64,000 bases of DNA from positions 124,001 through 188,000 of the forward strand of contig JAKBWB010000003.1 of NCBI GenBank assembly GCA_021843755.1, in the 5' to 3' direction. The position numbers and the translations under genes were made by a program. The DNA is from Pseudomonadota bacterium (GTDB taxonomy: Bacteria > Pseudomonadota > Gammaproteobacteria > Steroidobacterales > Steroidobacteraceae). The number at the start of each line of letters is the position of its first letter. Positions within the stretch are counted from its first letter, which is position 1. Below the pieces are notes generated by a model. The model saw nothing but the letters and a program-made list of their open reading frames with translations. It was not told the origin of the DNA and did no database searches. Below are positions 39,739 to 51,609 of the stretch, in pieces.

Positions 39739-40740
39739 TTACGAAGCCCCACCGCCCCCCGCAACCAGCACCGCCGCCCCGCGCAGGCGCCCGGCGCGCA
39801 GACGGGCGAGCGCCTCGTTGGCCGCCTGCAGCGGGAAGCACTCGACGGTGGCGCGCAAGCCGAGCTGCGCGGCGCGGCGCATGAACTGCTCGCCATCGGC
39901 GCGGGTGAGATTGGCGACCGACTCCACGCGCCGCTCCCCCCAGAGCAGCGCGTAGGGAAATGCCGGGATATCGCTCATGTGGATCCCGGCGCAAATCACA
40001 CGCCCGCCCGGACGGACCGCGGCCAACGCGGCAGGCACGAGCTCGCCCACCGGAGCGAACAGGATGGCCGCATCCAGCGGCACCGGCGGCGCCTGATCCG
40101 AGCCGCCGGCCCAGACCGCGCCCAGCTCGCGCGCAAAGGCCTGGCTCGAGGTATCCGCGGGCCGCGTGAACGCGTAGACGCTCCACCCGTCGGATCGCGC
40201 CACCTGCGCGAGCAGATGTGCCGCGGCTCCGAAGCCATAGAGACCGAGCCGCGTGCCCGCGCCGGCGGCCCGGTAGGCACGGTAGCCGATCAGCCCGGCG
40301 CACAGCAGCGGGGCCAGCTCGGGCGCGGGAATGTCCTCCGGTAGCGCCAGACAGTAGCGCGCATCGGCGACGATCTGCTGCGCGTAACCCCCGTCCACCG
40401 TGTAACCGGTGAAGCGGGCCTCCGGGCAGAGATTCTCGCGCCCCTCCCGGCAGTCGCGGCACACCCCGCAGGTCTCGGCCAGCCAGGGCACACCGACCCG
40501 CTGGCCGAGCGCGAACCGCCCGGCCGCGCCGCCCCGCTCGATCACGACGCCCACGACCTCATGGCCCGGCGTGATCGGACAGCTCGCGTGGGGCAGCTCG
40601 CCGTCGAGCAGGTGCAGATCGGTGCGGCATACACCGCACGCCTCGACCGCGATGCGCACCTGCTGCGCGCCGAGGGCCGGCGGGCGCTGCTCCTGCAGAC
40701 GCAGCGGCGAGCCCGGGGCGTGCAGCCGCATCGCTTTCAC
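39739..40740 (-). CDS. Zinc-dependent alcohol dehydrogenase (MDR family)
   Basis: A 333-residue medium-chain dehydrogenase/reductase oxidising alcohols with NAD(P). The catalytic zinc ligands are in [14 protein letters not shown] (Cys) and GHEVVG (His and Glu). The structural zinc Cys cluster is [15 protein letters not shown]. The Rossmann region ([15 protein letters not shown]) carries GFGAAA in place of the usual GxGxxG. A GTG start overlaps the DUF502 stop (GTGA) and gives the normal [10 protein letters not shown] beginning. It sits 13 bases before aspS, an unusual position in this conserved block. Confidence 0.9.
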   Translation of the reverse strand: MKAMRLHAPGSPLRLQEQRPPALGAQQVRIAVEACGVCRTDLHLLDGELPHASCPITPGHEVVGVVIERGGAAGRFALGQRVGVPWLAETCGVCRDCREGRENLCPEARFTGYTVDGGYAQQIVADARYCLALPEDIPAPELAPLLCAGLIGYRAYRAAGAGTRLGLYGFGAAAHLLAQVARSDGWSVYAFTRPADTSSQAFARELGAVWAGGSDQAPPVPLDAAILFAPVGELVPAALAAVRPGGRVICAGIHMSDIPAFPYALLWGERRVESVANLTRADGEQFMRRAAQLGLRATVECFPLQAANEALARLRAGRLRGAAVLVAGGGGAS

Positions 40741-41426
40741 GACACGCGCGCCTGCGGCTGAACGCTGCCCGGCGGCGCGGGCGGTCCCACCACGCCGCAG
40801 GTAATGATCATCTTCATCGCCGCATCCACGGTCATGTCGAGCTCGACCAGCTGGCGGCGCGGCACGATCACCAGCACGCCCGCCGTTGCATTGAGCGCCG
40901 CGGAGATGTACACGGCGGCATGCGGCTCGCCGGCGCGGGCCGACACCTCCGGCACGTCCTCGGCGGTGAGAAACCCGATGCTCCAGATTCCGGGCCGGGG
41001 ATATTCGAGCATCACCACCGTGCGAAAGGCGCTCGACTGCGAGAACACGCTCTCGGCGAAGCTCTTCACCCCGCCGTACACCGCGCCCACGATCGGGATG
41101 TGATGCAGCAGCTCTTCTCCGTAGACCACCAGGCGGCGGCCGATGAGATTCGAGGCGAGCACGCCGGTGAGCAGCAGCAACAACAGCGCGAACAGCAGCC
41201 CGAGCCCCGCCTGGATCACGGGATCGAGCGTCTGGACCGCGTGGGCCGCCGACACCGGCAGCAGCAGCACGAGCCGGTCGAGCGCATGGATCAGGAACAT
41301 CAGCACCCACACGGTGACGCCGATCGGCAGCCAGAACAGCACGCCCGCGAGCAGCAGCCGCCGCAGGGTCGAGCGCTTGGGCTTCGAGCCGGTCGGCACC
41401 GGCCGGGCAGTCACCGGTACGCTCAA
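40737..41426 (-). CDS. DUF502 family membrane protein
   Basis: A 229-residue inner-membrane protein of the DUF502 family. Two strong hydrophobic segments are visible (LLLAGVLFWLPIGVTVWVL and GLLFALLLLLLTGVL). The conserved middle HIPIVGAVYGGVKSFAESVF and LEYPRPGIWSIGFLT mark the family. Its role is unknown, though it is repeatedly found beside fmdB and aspS. The start is probably TTG at 41426, 4 bases after fmdB. Confidence 0.9.
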   Translation of the reverse strand: MSVPVTARPVPTGSKPKRSTLRRLLLAGVLFWLPIGVTVWVLMFLIHALDRLVLLLPVSAAHAVQTLDPVIQAGLGLLFALLLLLLTGVLASNLIGRRLVVYGEELLHHIPIVGAVYGGVKSFAESVFSQSSAFRTVVMLEYPRPGIWSIGFLTAEDVPEVSARAGEPHAAVYISAALNATAGVLVIVPRRQLVELDMTVDAAMKMIITCGVVGPPAPPGSVQPQARVS

Positions 41427-41430
41427 GCCC

Positions 41431-41868
41431 TCATGACCTCGAGCGGCGCTTGGCCGCTGGTTTGGATACGCGGGCCTTGGGCCGGCTCGCCGGGGCGCGC
41501 GCGGTGGCTCTGGCGGGCTTGCGGGCCGGACGGTCCGCCTCGGCGCTCGGCGCGGCGGGTTTCGCCGCCGGGGTGCTCGCGTCCGCCTTGGCCGGCGCAG
41601 GGGTGGCGCCCGCGGCGGGCGCGGCCGGGCTCTCCGGGGTGCGCGAGTCCCGCTCGGTGGCGGCCAGATTGCGCTTGCTCTCCTGCGAGGACTTGAAGTC
41701 GGTCTCGTACCAGCCGCTGCCCTTCAAGCGGAACACCGGCGCGGAAACCAGCTTGCGCAGGGTCATGCGGCCACACGAGGGGCATTTCTTCAGCGGCGCG
41801 TCCGTGATCTTCTGCATCACTTCGACGTAGTACTTGCAGCTCTGGCATTCGTATTCGTAGAAGGGCAT
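41431..41868 (-). CDS. FmdB-family zinc-ribbon protein with Ala/Pro/Lys tail
   Basis: A 145-residue protein. The first 60 residues are an FmdB zinc ribbon (MPFYEYECQSCKYYVEVMQK, then KKCPSCGRMTLRKLVSAP) with two CxxC pairs. The tail from about 75 is Ala/Pro/Lys/Arg-rich and disordered (for example ARKPARATARAPASRPKARV), longer than in most members. The role may be regulatory or a metal switch. It is the first gene of fmdB-DUF502-adh-aspS. Confidence 0.9.
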   Translation of the reverse strand: MPFYEYECQSCKYYVEVMQKITDAPLKKCPSCGRMTLRKLVSAPVFRLKGSGWYETDFKSSQESKRNLAATERDSRTPESPAAPAAGATPAPAKADASTPAAKPAAPSAEADRPARKPARATARAPASRPKARVSKPAAKRRSRS

Positions 41869-41923
41869 GTTCTTAAAGTCTGCGTAGTTGAAGAAACCGG
41901 CACCCGATTATACGCAACGGGCC

Positions 41924-44497
<2,574 letters not shown>

Positions 44498-44670
44498 AGG
44501 AAAACCACTCTGCGCCATACATCGCCACTGTCACCTGTCCCTCCCTGGAGGTCCCTGCCGGCCCGGCTGTCCCTGCTGGGGGTTCGCCGCCGGCGCGGCT
44601 GCCCCCTTTTCATGGGGTGGGCCCCTGGGAAGCTGGCCTCAGTCGGGAATGGGGGCGAGCGGCCGGCCGT

Positions 44671-45423
44671 TCAAGTCCGCCAGATCAGCGCGGCCATCCG
44701 CCCGCAGCGTCCGTCGCGCCGGTACGAGAAGAACCGGCGAGGATTGGCATAGGTACACCACCCTCCCCCGTAGAGGCTCGTGACCCCGAGCGCCCGCAGC
44801 CGCCGGCGCGCCAGTGCGTACAAGTCGCAGTGCCAGCGCCCGCGCGCATTGACGGTGAACGCGGCGGCGGCGCCCGGGTCGGTGCGCGTGAATGCCGCGC
44901 GCACCTCGTCCCCGACCTCGAAGTGCTCGGGGCCGATGGCCGGCCCGAGCCAGGCGAGCAGCTGATCGGCCGGCGCACCGAGGGCGCGCACCGCTGATTC
45001 CAACACACCGCCGGCCAGCCCGCGCCAACCCGCATGGGCCGCGCCGACCCCCGAGCCATCGCGCAGGGCCAGCAGCACCGGCAGACAGTCCGCCACCTGG
45101 ACCACGCACACCCGGCCGCGCTCGCGAGCGACGGCGGCATCGGCCACGGCCACGGCCGCCGCCGTCTCGCCCTCGAGCGTGATCGCCACCGCGCCGTGCA
45201 CCTGCTCGAGCCAGGCGGGTGCGCTCGGCAGCCCGAGGCGTGCGCTCAAGCGCACGCGGTTTTCGGCCACCGCGCCCGGCGCATCCCCGACATGCGCGGC
45301 GCAATTGAGCGAGTCGTACGGCGGCTCGCTCACCCCTCCGGTGCGCAGCGTGAAGGCCGCGCGCACGCCGGGCGGCGCGGGCCAGTCGGGCTCGATCACC
45401 TCAGGCCCGGCGGTCACGGGCAT
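44671..45423 (-). CDS. pgeF: Peptidoglycan editing factor PgeF (laccase-domain)
   Basis: A 250-residue YfiH/PgeF protein, a zinc/copper-dependent purine nucleoside/polyphenol oxidase-like fold that corrects misincorporated muropeptides. Motifs are GGVSEPPYDSLN, LEQVHGA, VQVADCLPVLLA, AAHAGWRGLAGGV and GPAIGPEHFEVGDEV. The N-terminal start overlaps the rluD end by 23 bases, so they are in one operon. The conserved His/Cys ligands are retained. Confidence 0.9.
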   Translation of the reverse strand: MPVTAGPEVIEPDWPAPPGVRAAFTLRTGGVSEPPYDSLNCAAHVGDAPGAVAENRVRLSARLGLPSAPAWLEQVHGAVAITLEGETAAAVAVADAAVARERGRVCVVQVADCLPVLLALRDGSGVGAAHAGWRGLAGGVLESAVRALGAPADQLLAWLGPAIGPEHFEVGDEVRAAFTRTDPGAAAAFTVNARGRWHCDLYALARRRLRALGVTSLYGGGWCTYANPRRFFSYRRDGRCGRMAALIWRT

Positions 45424-46420
45424 CCGCCTCCAGCGTCGCGAGCAATGCGGACATGTCCGGCGGCAAGGGGGACTCGCACAGGAGCGGCCGGCCGTTCAGC
45501 GGGTGCGCCAAGGCAAGCCGCGCGGCATGCAGCGCCTGACGCGGGAACGCGCGCAGCGTTTCGGCGAGCGCCACCCCGCATCCGGCGGGAATCCGCCGGC
45601 GTCCCCCGTAGACCGGATCGCCCACCAGAGGATGGCCGAGGTGCGCCAGATGCACCCGGATCTGGTGCGTGCGGCCCGTTTCGAGTTGCACCTGCACCAG
45701 AGTGTGCGCACGGAAGCGTTGGACGATGCGGTAATGCGTCACCGCCGCTCGGCCGTCTCTCCGCACGGCCATCCGCGTGCGCTGGGTGCGGTGGCGGCCG
45801 ATCGGCTCATCGATGGTGCCGCCGCCGGTCAGCACGCCGGTGCAAATGGCCAGGTACGAGCGCTCGATCCGGCGGGCCGCGAGCGCCGCGACCAGACGGG
45901 TATGCGCTTCGATCGTGCGCGCCACCGCGAGCAGACCGCTGGTGTCCTTGTCCAGCCGGTGCACCAGGCCCGCCCGGGGAACATGGGCCAGCGACGGATC
46001 GAGCGCCAACAGCGCGTTCTGCAGCGTATGGCGGGGATTGCCCGCGCCCGGATGCACGACCCAGCCCGCGGGCTTGTCGATGACGAAGAGCGCGCAGTCC
46101 TGATACACGAGCTCGAGCGGGAGGGCCTCGGGCTCGAGCCGCCGTTGCGCGGCCCAGTGCGCCCGCACGCTGACGTGCTCGCCGCCGAGCACCTTGTCCT
46201 TGGCGCGCATCCGCTGACCCTCGACCTCGACCGCGCCATCCTCGATCCAGCCCTGCAGCCGGGCGCGCGAGTATTGCGGCAGCGCGCGGGCGAGCGCCTG
46301 ATCGAGCCGCGATCCGGCCGCCTCGGGCGGCAGCTCGAGCCGATGCTCGCGGAACTCCCCGCCATGGGCCGGGTCGGAATCCGAAGCATCGACGGCCGAT
46401 TCGCTATACTGTTTCCCCAT
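45401..46420 (-). CDS. rluD: 23S rRNA pseudouridine synthase RluD
   Basis: A 339-residue pseudouridine synthase for 23S rRNA helix 69. An S4 RNA-binding domain (GSRLDQALARALPQYSRARL) is followed by the catalytic domain with VHRLDKDTSGLLAVA (catalytic Asp). It also has ERSYLAICTG and GRTHQIRVHLAHLGHPLVGD. Its start codon overlaps the divergent bamD start codon by two bases, so each promoter must lie inside the other gene. Confidence 0.95.
   Translation of the reverse strand: MGKQYSESAVDASDSDPAHGGEFREHRLELPPEAAGSRLDQALARALPQYSRARLQGWIEDGAVEVEGQRMRAKDKVLGGEHVSVRAHWAAQRRLEPEALPLELVYQDCALFVIDKPAGWVVHPGAGNPRHTLQNALLALDPSLAHVPRAGLVHRLDKDTSGLLAVARTIEAHTRLVAALAARRIERSYLAICTGVLTGGGTIDEPIGRHRTQRTRMAVRRDGRAAVTHYRIVQRFRAHTLVQVQLETGRTHQIRVHLAHLGHPLVGDPVYGGRRRIPAGCGVALAETLRAFPRQALHAARLALAHPLNGRPLLCESPLPPDMSALLATLEADARDRRA
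46405..46410 (+). promoter_or_regulatory. Candidate -10 element for bamD
   Basis: TATACT ends 8 bases before the bamD ATG (46419), inside the first codons of rluD on the other strand. If used, transcription would begin within a few bases of the start codon and the bamD mRNA would be leaderless or nearly so. Confidence 0.4.
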
Positions 46421-47225
46421 GCCATCCCATTCGAGCTCTCAGGGCCGTGCACGCGGCACCTTCGTCGCCGCGCTGTGCGTGCTGGCGCTTGCACTCACCG
46501 GCTGCGCGCACCGCAAGCTGATGCTCAACAGCCCCGTCGCGGTCTACAACCAGGCCAAGAAGGAGCTGGCGGACTACAATTACAACTCCGCGATCAAGCT
46601 GCTGCAGCGGCTGACCGCGGTCTACCCCTTCTCGATGCAGGCACGCCAGGCTCAGCTCGATCTGATCTTCGCATATTACCGCGCGGGCGAGCGTGCCGCC
46701 GCGATCGACGCGGCCAATACGTTCATTCAACAGCACCCCACTCAACCGCGGTGCGATTACGCCTGGTACATGAAGGGCGTGATCGACTTCCCGCGGCGCG
46801 CCAACCCCATCGAGCGGGTCTTCGGCGCGAGCCTCGCCAAGCGTCCACCCCTGAAGTTGCGCAAATCCTTCGACGATTTCCGCACGGTGATCGAGCGGTA
46901 TCCGCACAGCATCTATGCCCATGACGCCTGGCAGCGGATGATCTACCTGCGGGACCGGCTGGCGGCGTACGACGTGTACGTCGCGCGTTACTACTACATG
47001 CGCGGCGCCTACGTGGCCGCGGCAAGGCGCGCCAAGGCAGTGATCGATCGCTATCAAAGCGCTCCGGCCAGCCGCTCGGCGCTCGCCTTGATGGTCCTTT
47101 CGTACCGGCGGCTCGGCTTGAAGACCCCCGCCGCGCAGGCGCAGAAGGTCTACGAGGCGAACTTCAAGGGCTCGATCGCGGCGGCCGCGGCGCTCAGGCA
47201 CTCGCATTGGTGGCACTTCTGGTAG
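46419..47225 (+). CDS. bamD: Outer-membrane assembly lipoprotein BamD
   Basis: A 268-residue essential TPR lipoprotein of the BAM complex. The signal peptide ends LALTGC (lipidated Cys28). The helical repeats follow (AVYNQAKKELADYNYNSAI, QARQAQLDLIFAYYRAGE, HPTQPRCDYAWYMKGVID, FRTVIERYPHSIYAHDA, YYYMRGAYVAAARRAKAVI). Length and pattern are normal. No other start codon gives a signal peptide, so the ATG at 46419 is firm despite the lack of a leader. Confidence 0.95.
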   Translation: MPSHSSSQGRARGTFVAALCVLALALTGCAHRKLMLNSPVAVYNQAKKELADYNYNSAIKLLQRLTAVYPFSMQARQAQLDLIFAYYRAGERAAAIDAANTFIQQHPTQPRCDYAWYMKGVIDFPRRANPIERVFGASLAKRPPLKLRKSFDDFRTVIERYPHSIYAHDAWQRMIYLRDRLAAYDVYVARYYYMRGAYVAAARRAKAVIDRYQSAPASRSALALMVLSYRRLGLKTPAAQAQKVYEANFKGSIAAAAALRHSHWWHFW

Positions 47226-47283
47226 GACGGGCGCTGCGCACGGTACGCTCCGATCCGCAGCGCTTCCCCGCCGGCGGTTGCGG

Positions 47284-48939
47284 CTACTGGGACTCCCTGC
47301 GGTAGCCGCTGGTGATCGGATAGCGCCAGTCGCGGCCGAAGGCCCTGCGGCTGACCCGCACCCCCGGCGGCGCCTGGCGGCGCTTGTACTCGTTGCGCTT
47401 GACCAGATCGAGCACCCGGCCGACGGTGGCGCGGTCGAAGCCGCGTGCGGCGATTTCCTCCACCGACAGATCCTCCTCGATGAACGCGGCCAGGATCGGA
47501 TCGAGCACCTCGTACGGCGGCAGCGCGTCGCAATCCTTCTGGTCCGCGCGCAGCTCGGCCGAGGGCGGCCGGTCGATCACCCGCTGGGGAATCACCGCAC
47601 CGAGCCCGTTGCGGTAGGCGGCCAGGCGGTAGACGAGCAGCTTGCTGCAGTCCTTGATCGGGGCGAACCCGCCGGCCATGTCACCGTACAGCGTCGCGTA
47701 GCCGACCGCCATCTCGCTCTTGTTGCCGGTGGTCAGCAGCATCCGTCCGGTCTTGTTGGACAAGCCCATGAGCAGCAGCATCCGGCAGCGCGACTGGATG
47801 TTCTCTTCGGTGGTATCCGCCGGCAGCCCCGCGAACTCCCCGGCCAGCGTCGCGAGGGTCGCTGTGAACATCTCTTCGATGGACAGCACGCTGTACTTGA
47901 CGCCCAGCTGACGCGCCTCGTCGGCCGCGTCGTCCAGACTCATCTGCGAGGTATAGCGGGAGGGCATCATGACCGCGTGGACGCGCTCGGGACCGAGCGC
48001 GTCCACCGCAATCGCCAACGTCAGCGCCGAGTCGATGCCGCCCGACAATCCCATCACGACGCCCGGAAAGCCGTGCTTGGTGACGTAGTCGCGAACGCCA
48101 AGCACGAGTGCGCTGTAGACGCTTGCCTCGTCGCTCAACTCCGGCGCAATCGGACCGGGCCGCGGCACGACCCGACCGTGTGCCCGGATGAAATCGACGC
48201 AATACAGCCCTTCGACGAAGGGCGGCGCCCGCAGGCAGACCTCGCCCGCGGCGTCCATGGCGAACGAGTTTCCGTCGAACACCAACTCGTCCTGACCGCT
48301 GACCGTGTTGACGTACGCCATGGGCAGGCTGACGTCGATGACGCGCGCCCGCGCAATCGCCTCTCGCTCGCGCTGCTTGCCGCATTCGTAGGGCGAGGCA
48401 TTGATCACGACCAGCAGCTCCGCGCCCGCGGCCCGCGCCCAGCGGACCGGCTCGGGCACCCAGATGTCCTCGCAGATGAGCACCCCGACCCGAAAACCCT
48501 TGACCGTGACCACGGTCGGCCGGGAGCCGGGCTGGAAGTAGCGCTTCTCGTCGAACACCTTGTAGTTGGGCAGCTCCGCCTTGCGGTGCACGCCCGCGAG
48601 GCGGCCGGCGCTGAGCAGCGCGGCCGCATTGGCGATGGTGTCGCCGGTGTATTCGGGAAAACCCACGACCAGGTGGCCGGCGGGCAGCTCCCGGCAGATC
48701 TGCTGCAGCGCGCGCTCGAGCTGGACGCGCAGGCCGCGATGAAACAGCAGATCCTCCGGCGGATACCCCGACAGCGCGAGCTCGGGAAACAGGGTCAGAT
48801 CCGCGTGGTGCTCGTCCCGGGCCGTCCGTGCGCACTGCACGATGCGCCTCAGGTTGCCCTGCACGTCACCGACCAGAAAGTCGAGCTGCGCCAGGGCAAT
48901 GCGCACAGACTCGCGCTCGAGGTCCTCGCCGTCGCTCAT
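47284..48939 (-). CDS. nadE: Glutamine-dependent NAD+ synthetase
   Basis: A 551-residue two-domain enzyme making NAD from deamido-NAD. The N-terminal nitrilase-type glutaminase has the Glu (LFPELALSGYPPEDLL), Lys (HRKAELPNYKVFDE) and Cys (VLICEDIWVPE) of the triad. The C-terminal ATP-pyrophosphatase domain has the P-loop GLSGGIDSAL and LTTGNKSEMAVGY. It is convergent with bamD, as in xanthomonads. Confidence 0.96.
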   Translation of the reverse strand: MSDGEDLERESVRIALAQLDFLVGDVQGNLRRIVQCARTARDEHHADLTLFPELALSGYPPEDLLFHRGLRVQLERALQQICRELPAGHLVVGFPEYTGDTIANAAALLSAGRLAGVHRKAELPNYKVFDEKRYFQPGSRPTVVTVKGFRVGVLICEDIWVPEPVRWARAAGAELLVVINASPYECGKQREREAIARARVIDVSLPMAYVNTVSGQDELVFDGNSFAMDAAGEVCLRAPPFVEGLYCVDFIRAHGRVVPRPGPIAPELSDEASVYSALVLGVRDYVTKHGFPGVVMGLSGGIDSALTLAIAVDALGPERVHAVMMPSRYTSQMSLDDAADEARQLGVKYSVLSIEEMFTATLATLAGEFAGLPADTTEENIQSRCRMLLLMGLSNKTGRMLLTTGNKSEMAVGYATLYGDMAGGFAPIKDCSKLLVYRLAAYRNGLGAVIPQRVIDRPPSAELRADQKDCDALPPYEVLDPILAAFIEEDLSVEEIAARGFDRATVGRVLDLVKRNEYKRRQAPPGVRVSRRAFGRDWRYPITSGYRRESQ

Positions 48940-49104
48940 GGCGGGATTCCTACATCAGGGGTGCGTGTTCCGCAACGGTGTCGATCCGGATTCCCGACCC
49001 AACGCGCGGCCGCACTCGAGACCACTCTGCGCGTGGATCGGCGCGGCGCCGGCCGGCGCGCCCGCGCGCATCGAAGGAGGTTTCATATCAGCATCGCATG
49101 CCGC

Positions 49105-50229
49105 TCAGCGCCTGCGGGCGGTGCGCCGCGCGGCGGTGCGGGCGGCGGCCCGAACGGCCCGGCGCACCGGCTTGGCCGCCCGTTTGACGGCCTTCTTCAC
49201 GGTCTTTCTCGGTGTCTTTCTCGGTGTCTTTTTCGCACTCTTGCGCACCGCCTTCGGCCCCGTCCCGGGCGCCGGCGTCTTGCGCGCCGCCGGCTTCGCG
49301 ACAGGTTGGGCCACGGGTCGCGGCACGGCCGGCGCTCGCCTGGCCGCACGCGCGCGCCGGCGGCGCAGCAGCTCGCTCATCGCGCTGCCGAGCTCGGCGG
49401 GGGACTTCACCGCGCGCACGCCCGCGGCCTCGAATGCCGCGTACTTGTCGGCGGCGGTGCCCTTGCCGCCGGCGACGATCGCCCCGGCATGGCCCATGCG
49501 CTTGCCCGCCGGGGCGGTCACACCGGCGATGTAGGCCACCACCGGCTTGCTGACGAATCGATGGATGTAACGGGCCGCCGCCTCCTCGTCGCTGCCGCCG
49601 ATCTCCCCGACCAGGATGATCCCTTCGGTGCCCGGGTCGCGCTCGAACAGCTCCAGCACCTCGACGAAGTTCAGGCCGCGCACCGGATCGCCCCCGATCC
49701 CGATACAGGTGCTCTGTCCGAGCCCGATACGGGTGGTCTGATAGACCGCCTCGTAGGTCAGCGTGCCGGAGCGGGACACGATCCCGACCGCGCCTTTCTT
49801 GTGGATGAAGCCCGGCATGATGCCGATCTTGCACTCCTCGGGCGTGATGACGCCGGGGCAGTTCGGCCCGATGAGCCGCGTGGGTGATCCGGCCAGGGCC
49901 GCCTTGACGCGCACCATGTCGTTGACCGGCACGCCCTCGGTGATGCACACGGCGAGCTCGATGCCCGCATCGGCCGCCTCCAGGATGGCATCGGCCGCGC
50001 CGGCCGCCGGAACGTAGATCATGCTCGCGGTTGCGCCCGTGTCGCGCACCGCGTCCCTGACGGTATCGAACACGGGCAGGCCGAGATGCTTCTGCCCGCC
50101 GCGCCCCGGGGTCACGCCCCCGACCAGCTGCGTGCCGTAGGCCAGGGCCTGCTCCGAATGAAACGTGCCCTGCTTGCCGGTGAATCCCTGGCAGATCACT
50201 TTGGTGTGCTTGTTGACTAGAATGCTCAT
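49105..50229 (-). CDS. sucD: Succinyl-CoA synthetase alpha subunit with histone-H1-like tail
   Basis: The 374-residue alpha subunit of the TCA-cycle succinate-CoA ligase. Residues 1-288 are a complete SucD: CoA-binding Rossmann domain ([19 protein letters not shown]), [20 protein letters not shown] at 119-138, and phospho-His247 in MGHAGAIV. Residues 289-374 are an extra tail absent from ordinary SucD (about 290 residues). The tail has 34 Lys/Arg among 86 residues, no acidic residue, and repeats such as [18 protein letters not shown]. This resembles AlgP or histone-H1-like nucleic-acid-binding domains. The stop is clean and the frame continuous. sucC lies 35 bases upstream. Confidence 0.92.
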   Translation of the reverse strand: MSILVNKHTKVICQGFTGKQGTFHSEQALAYGTQLVGGVTPGRGGQKHLGLPVFDTVRDAVRDTGATASMIYVPAAGAADAILEAADAGIELAVCITEGVPVNDMVRVKAALAGSPTRLIGPNCPGVITPEECKIGIMPGFIHKKGAVGIVSRSGTLTYEAVYQTTRIGLGQSTCIGIGGDPVRGLNFVEVLELFERDPGTEGIILVGEIGGSDEEAAARYIHRFVSKPVVAYIAGVTAPAGKRMGHAGAIVAGGKGTAADKYAAFEAAGVRAVKSPAELGSAMSELLRRRRARAARRAPAVPRPVAQPVAKPAARKTPAPGTGPKAVRKSAKKTPRKTPRKTVKKAVKRAAKPVRRAVRAAARTAARRTARRR

Positions 50230-50264
50230 GCGTCGATGCCTTTACGCTTGTTCCAACGCGCCGC

Positions 50265-51437
<1,173 letters not shown>

Positions 51438-51609
51438 CTTTGAGCTCTTGAAGTCCTGGCCGGGGGCGTAAAGCGGTGGATTCTCGCCAAAAAGCAAGAC
51501 GCCCGCCAATAAATCACGCTTAATGATGCTCGCGCTGCGACGCTGATCGCGCCGCGTGGCGAGCGTCGATGCTAGAGTCCGCGGCGGTCTGTCACATCCC
51601 GCCCCTCCC

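Noticed and set aside
44612..44617. CCCCAT upstream of clpB, considered as a heat-shock -10
   Set aside because: No CTTGAA-like -35 at the right distance, so not listed as a promoter.
47278..49887. Plus-strand frame of 869 codons spanning nadE and sucD
   Set aside because: It covers two certain genes on the other strand and has no recognisable domain.
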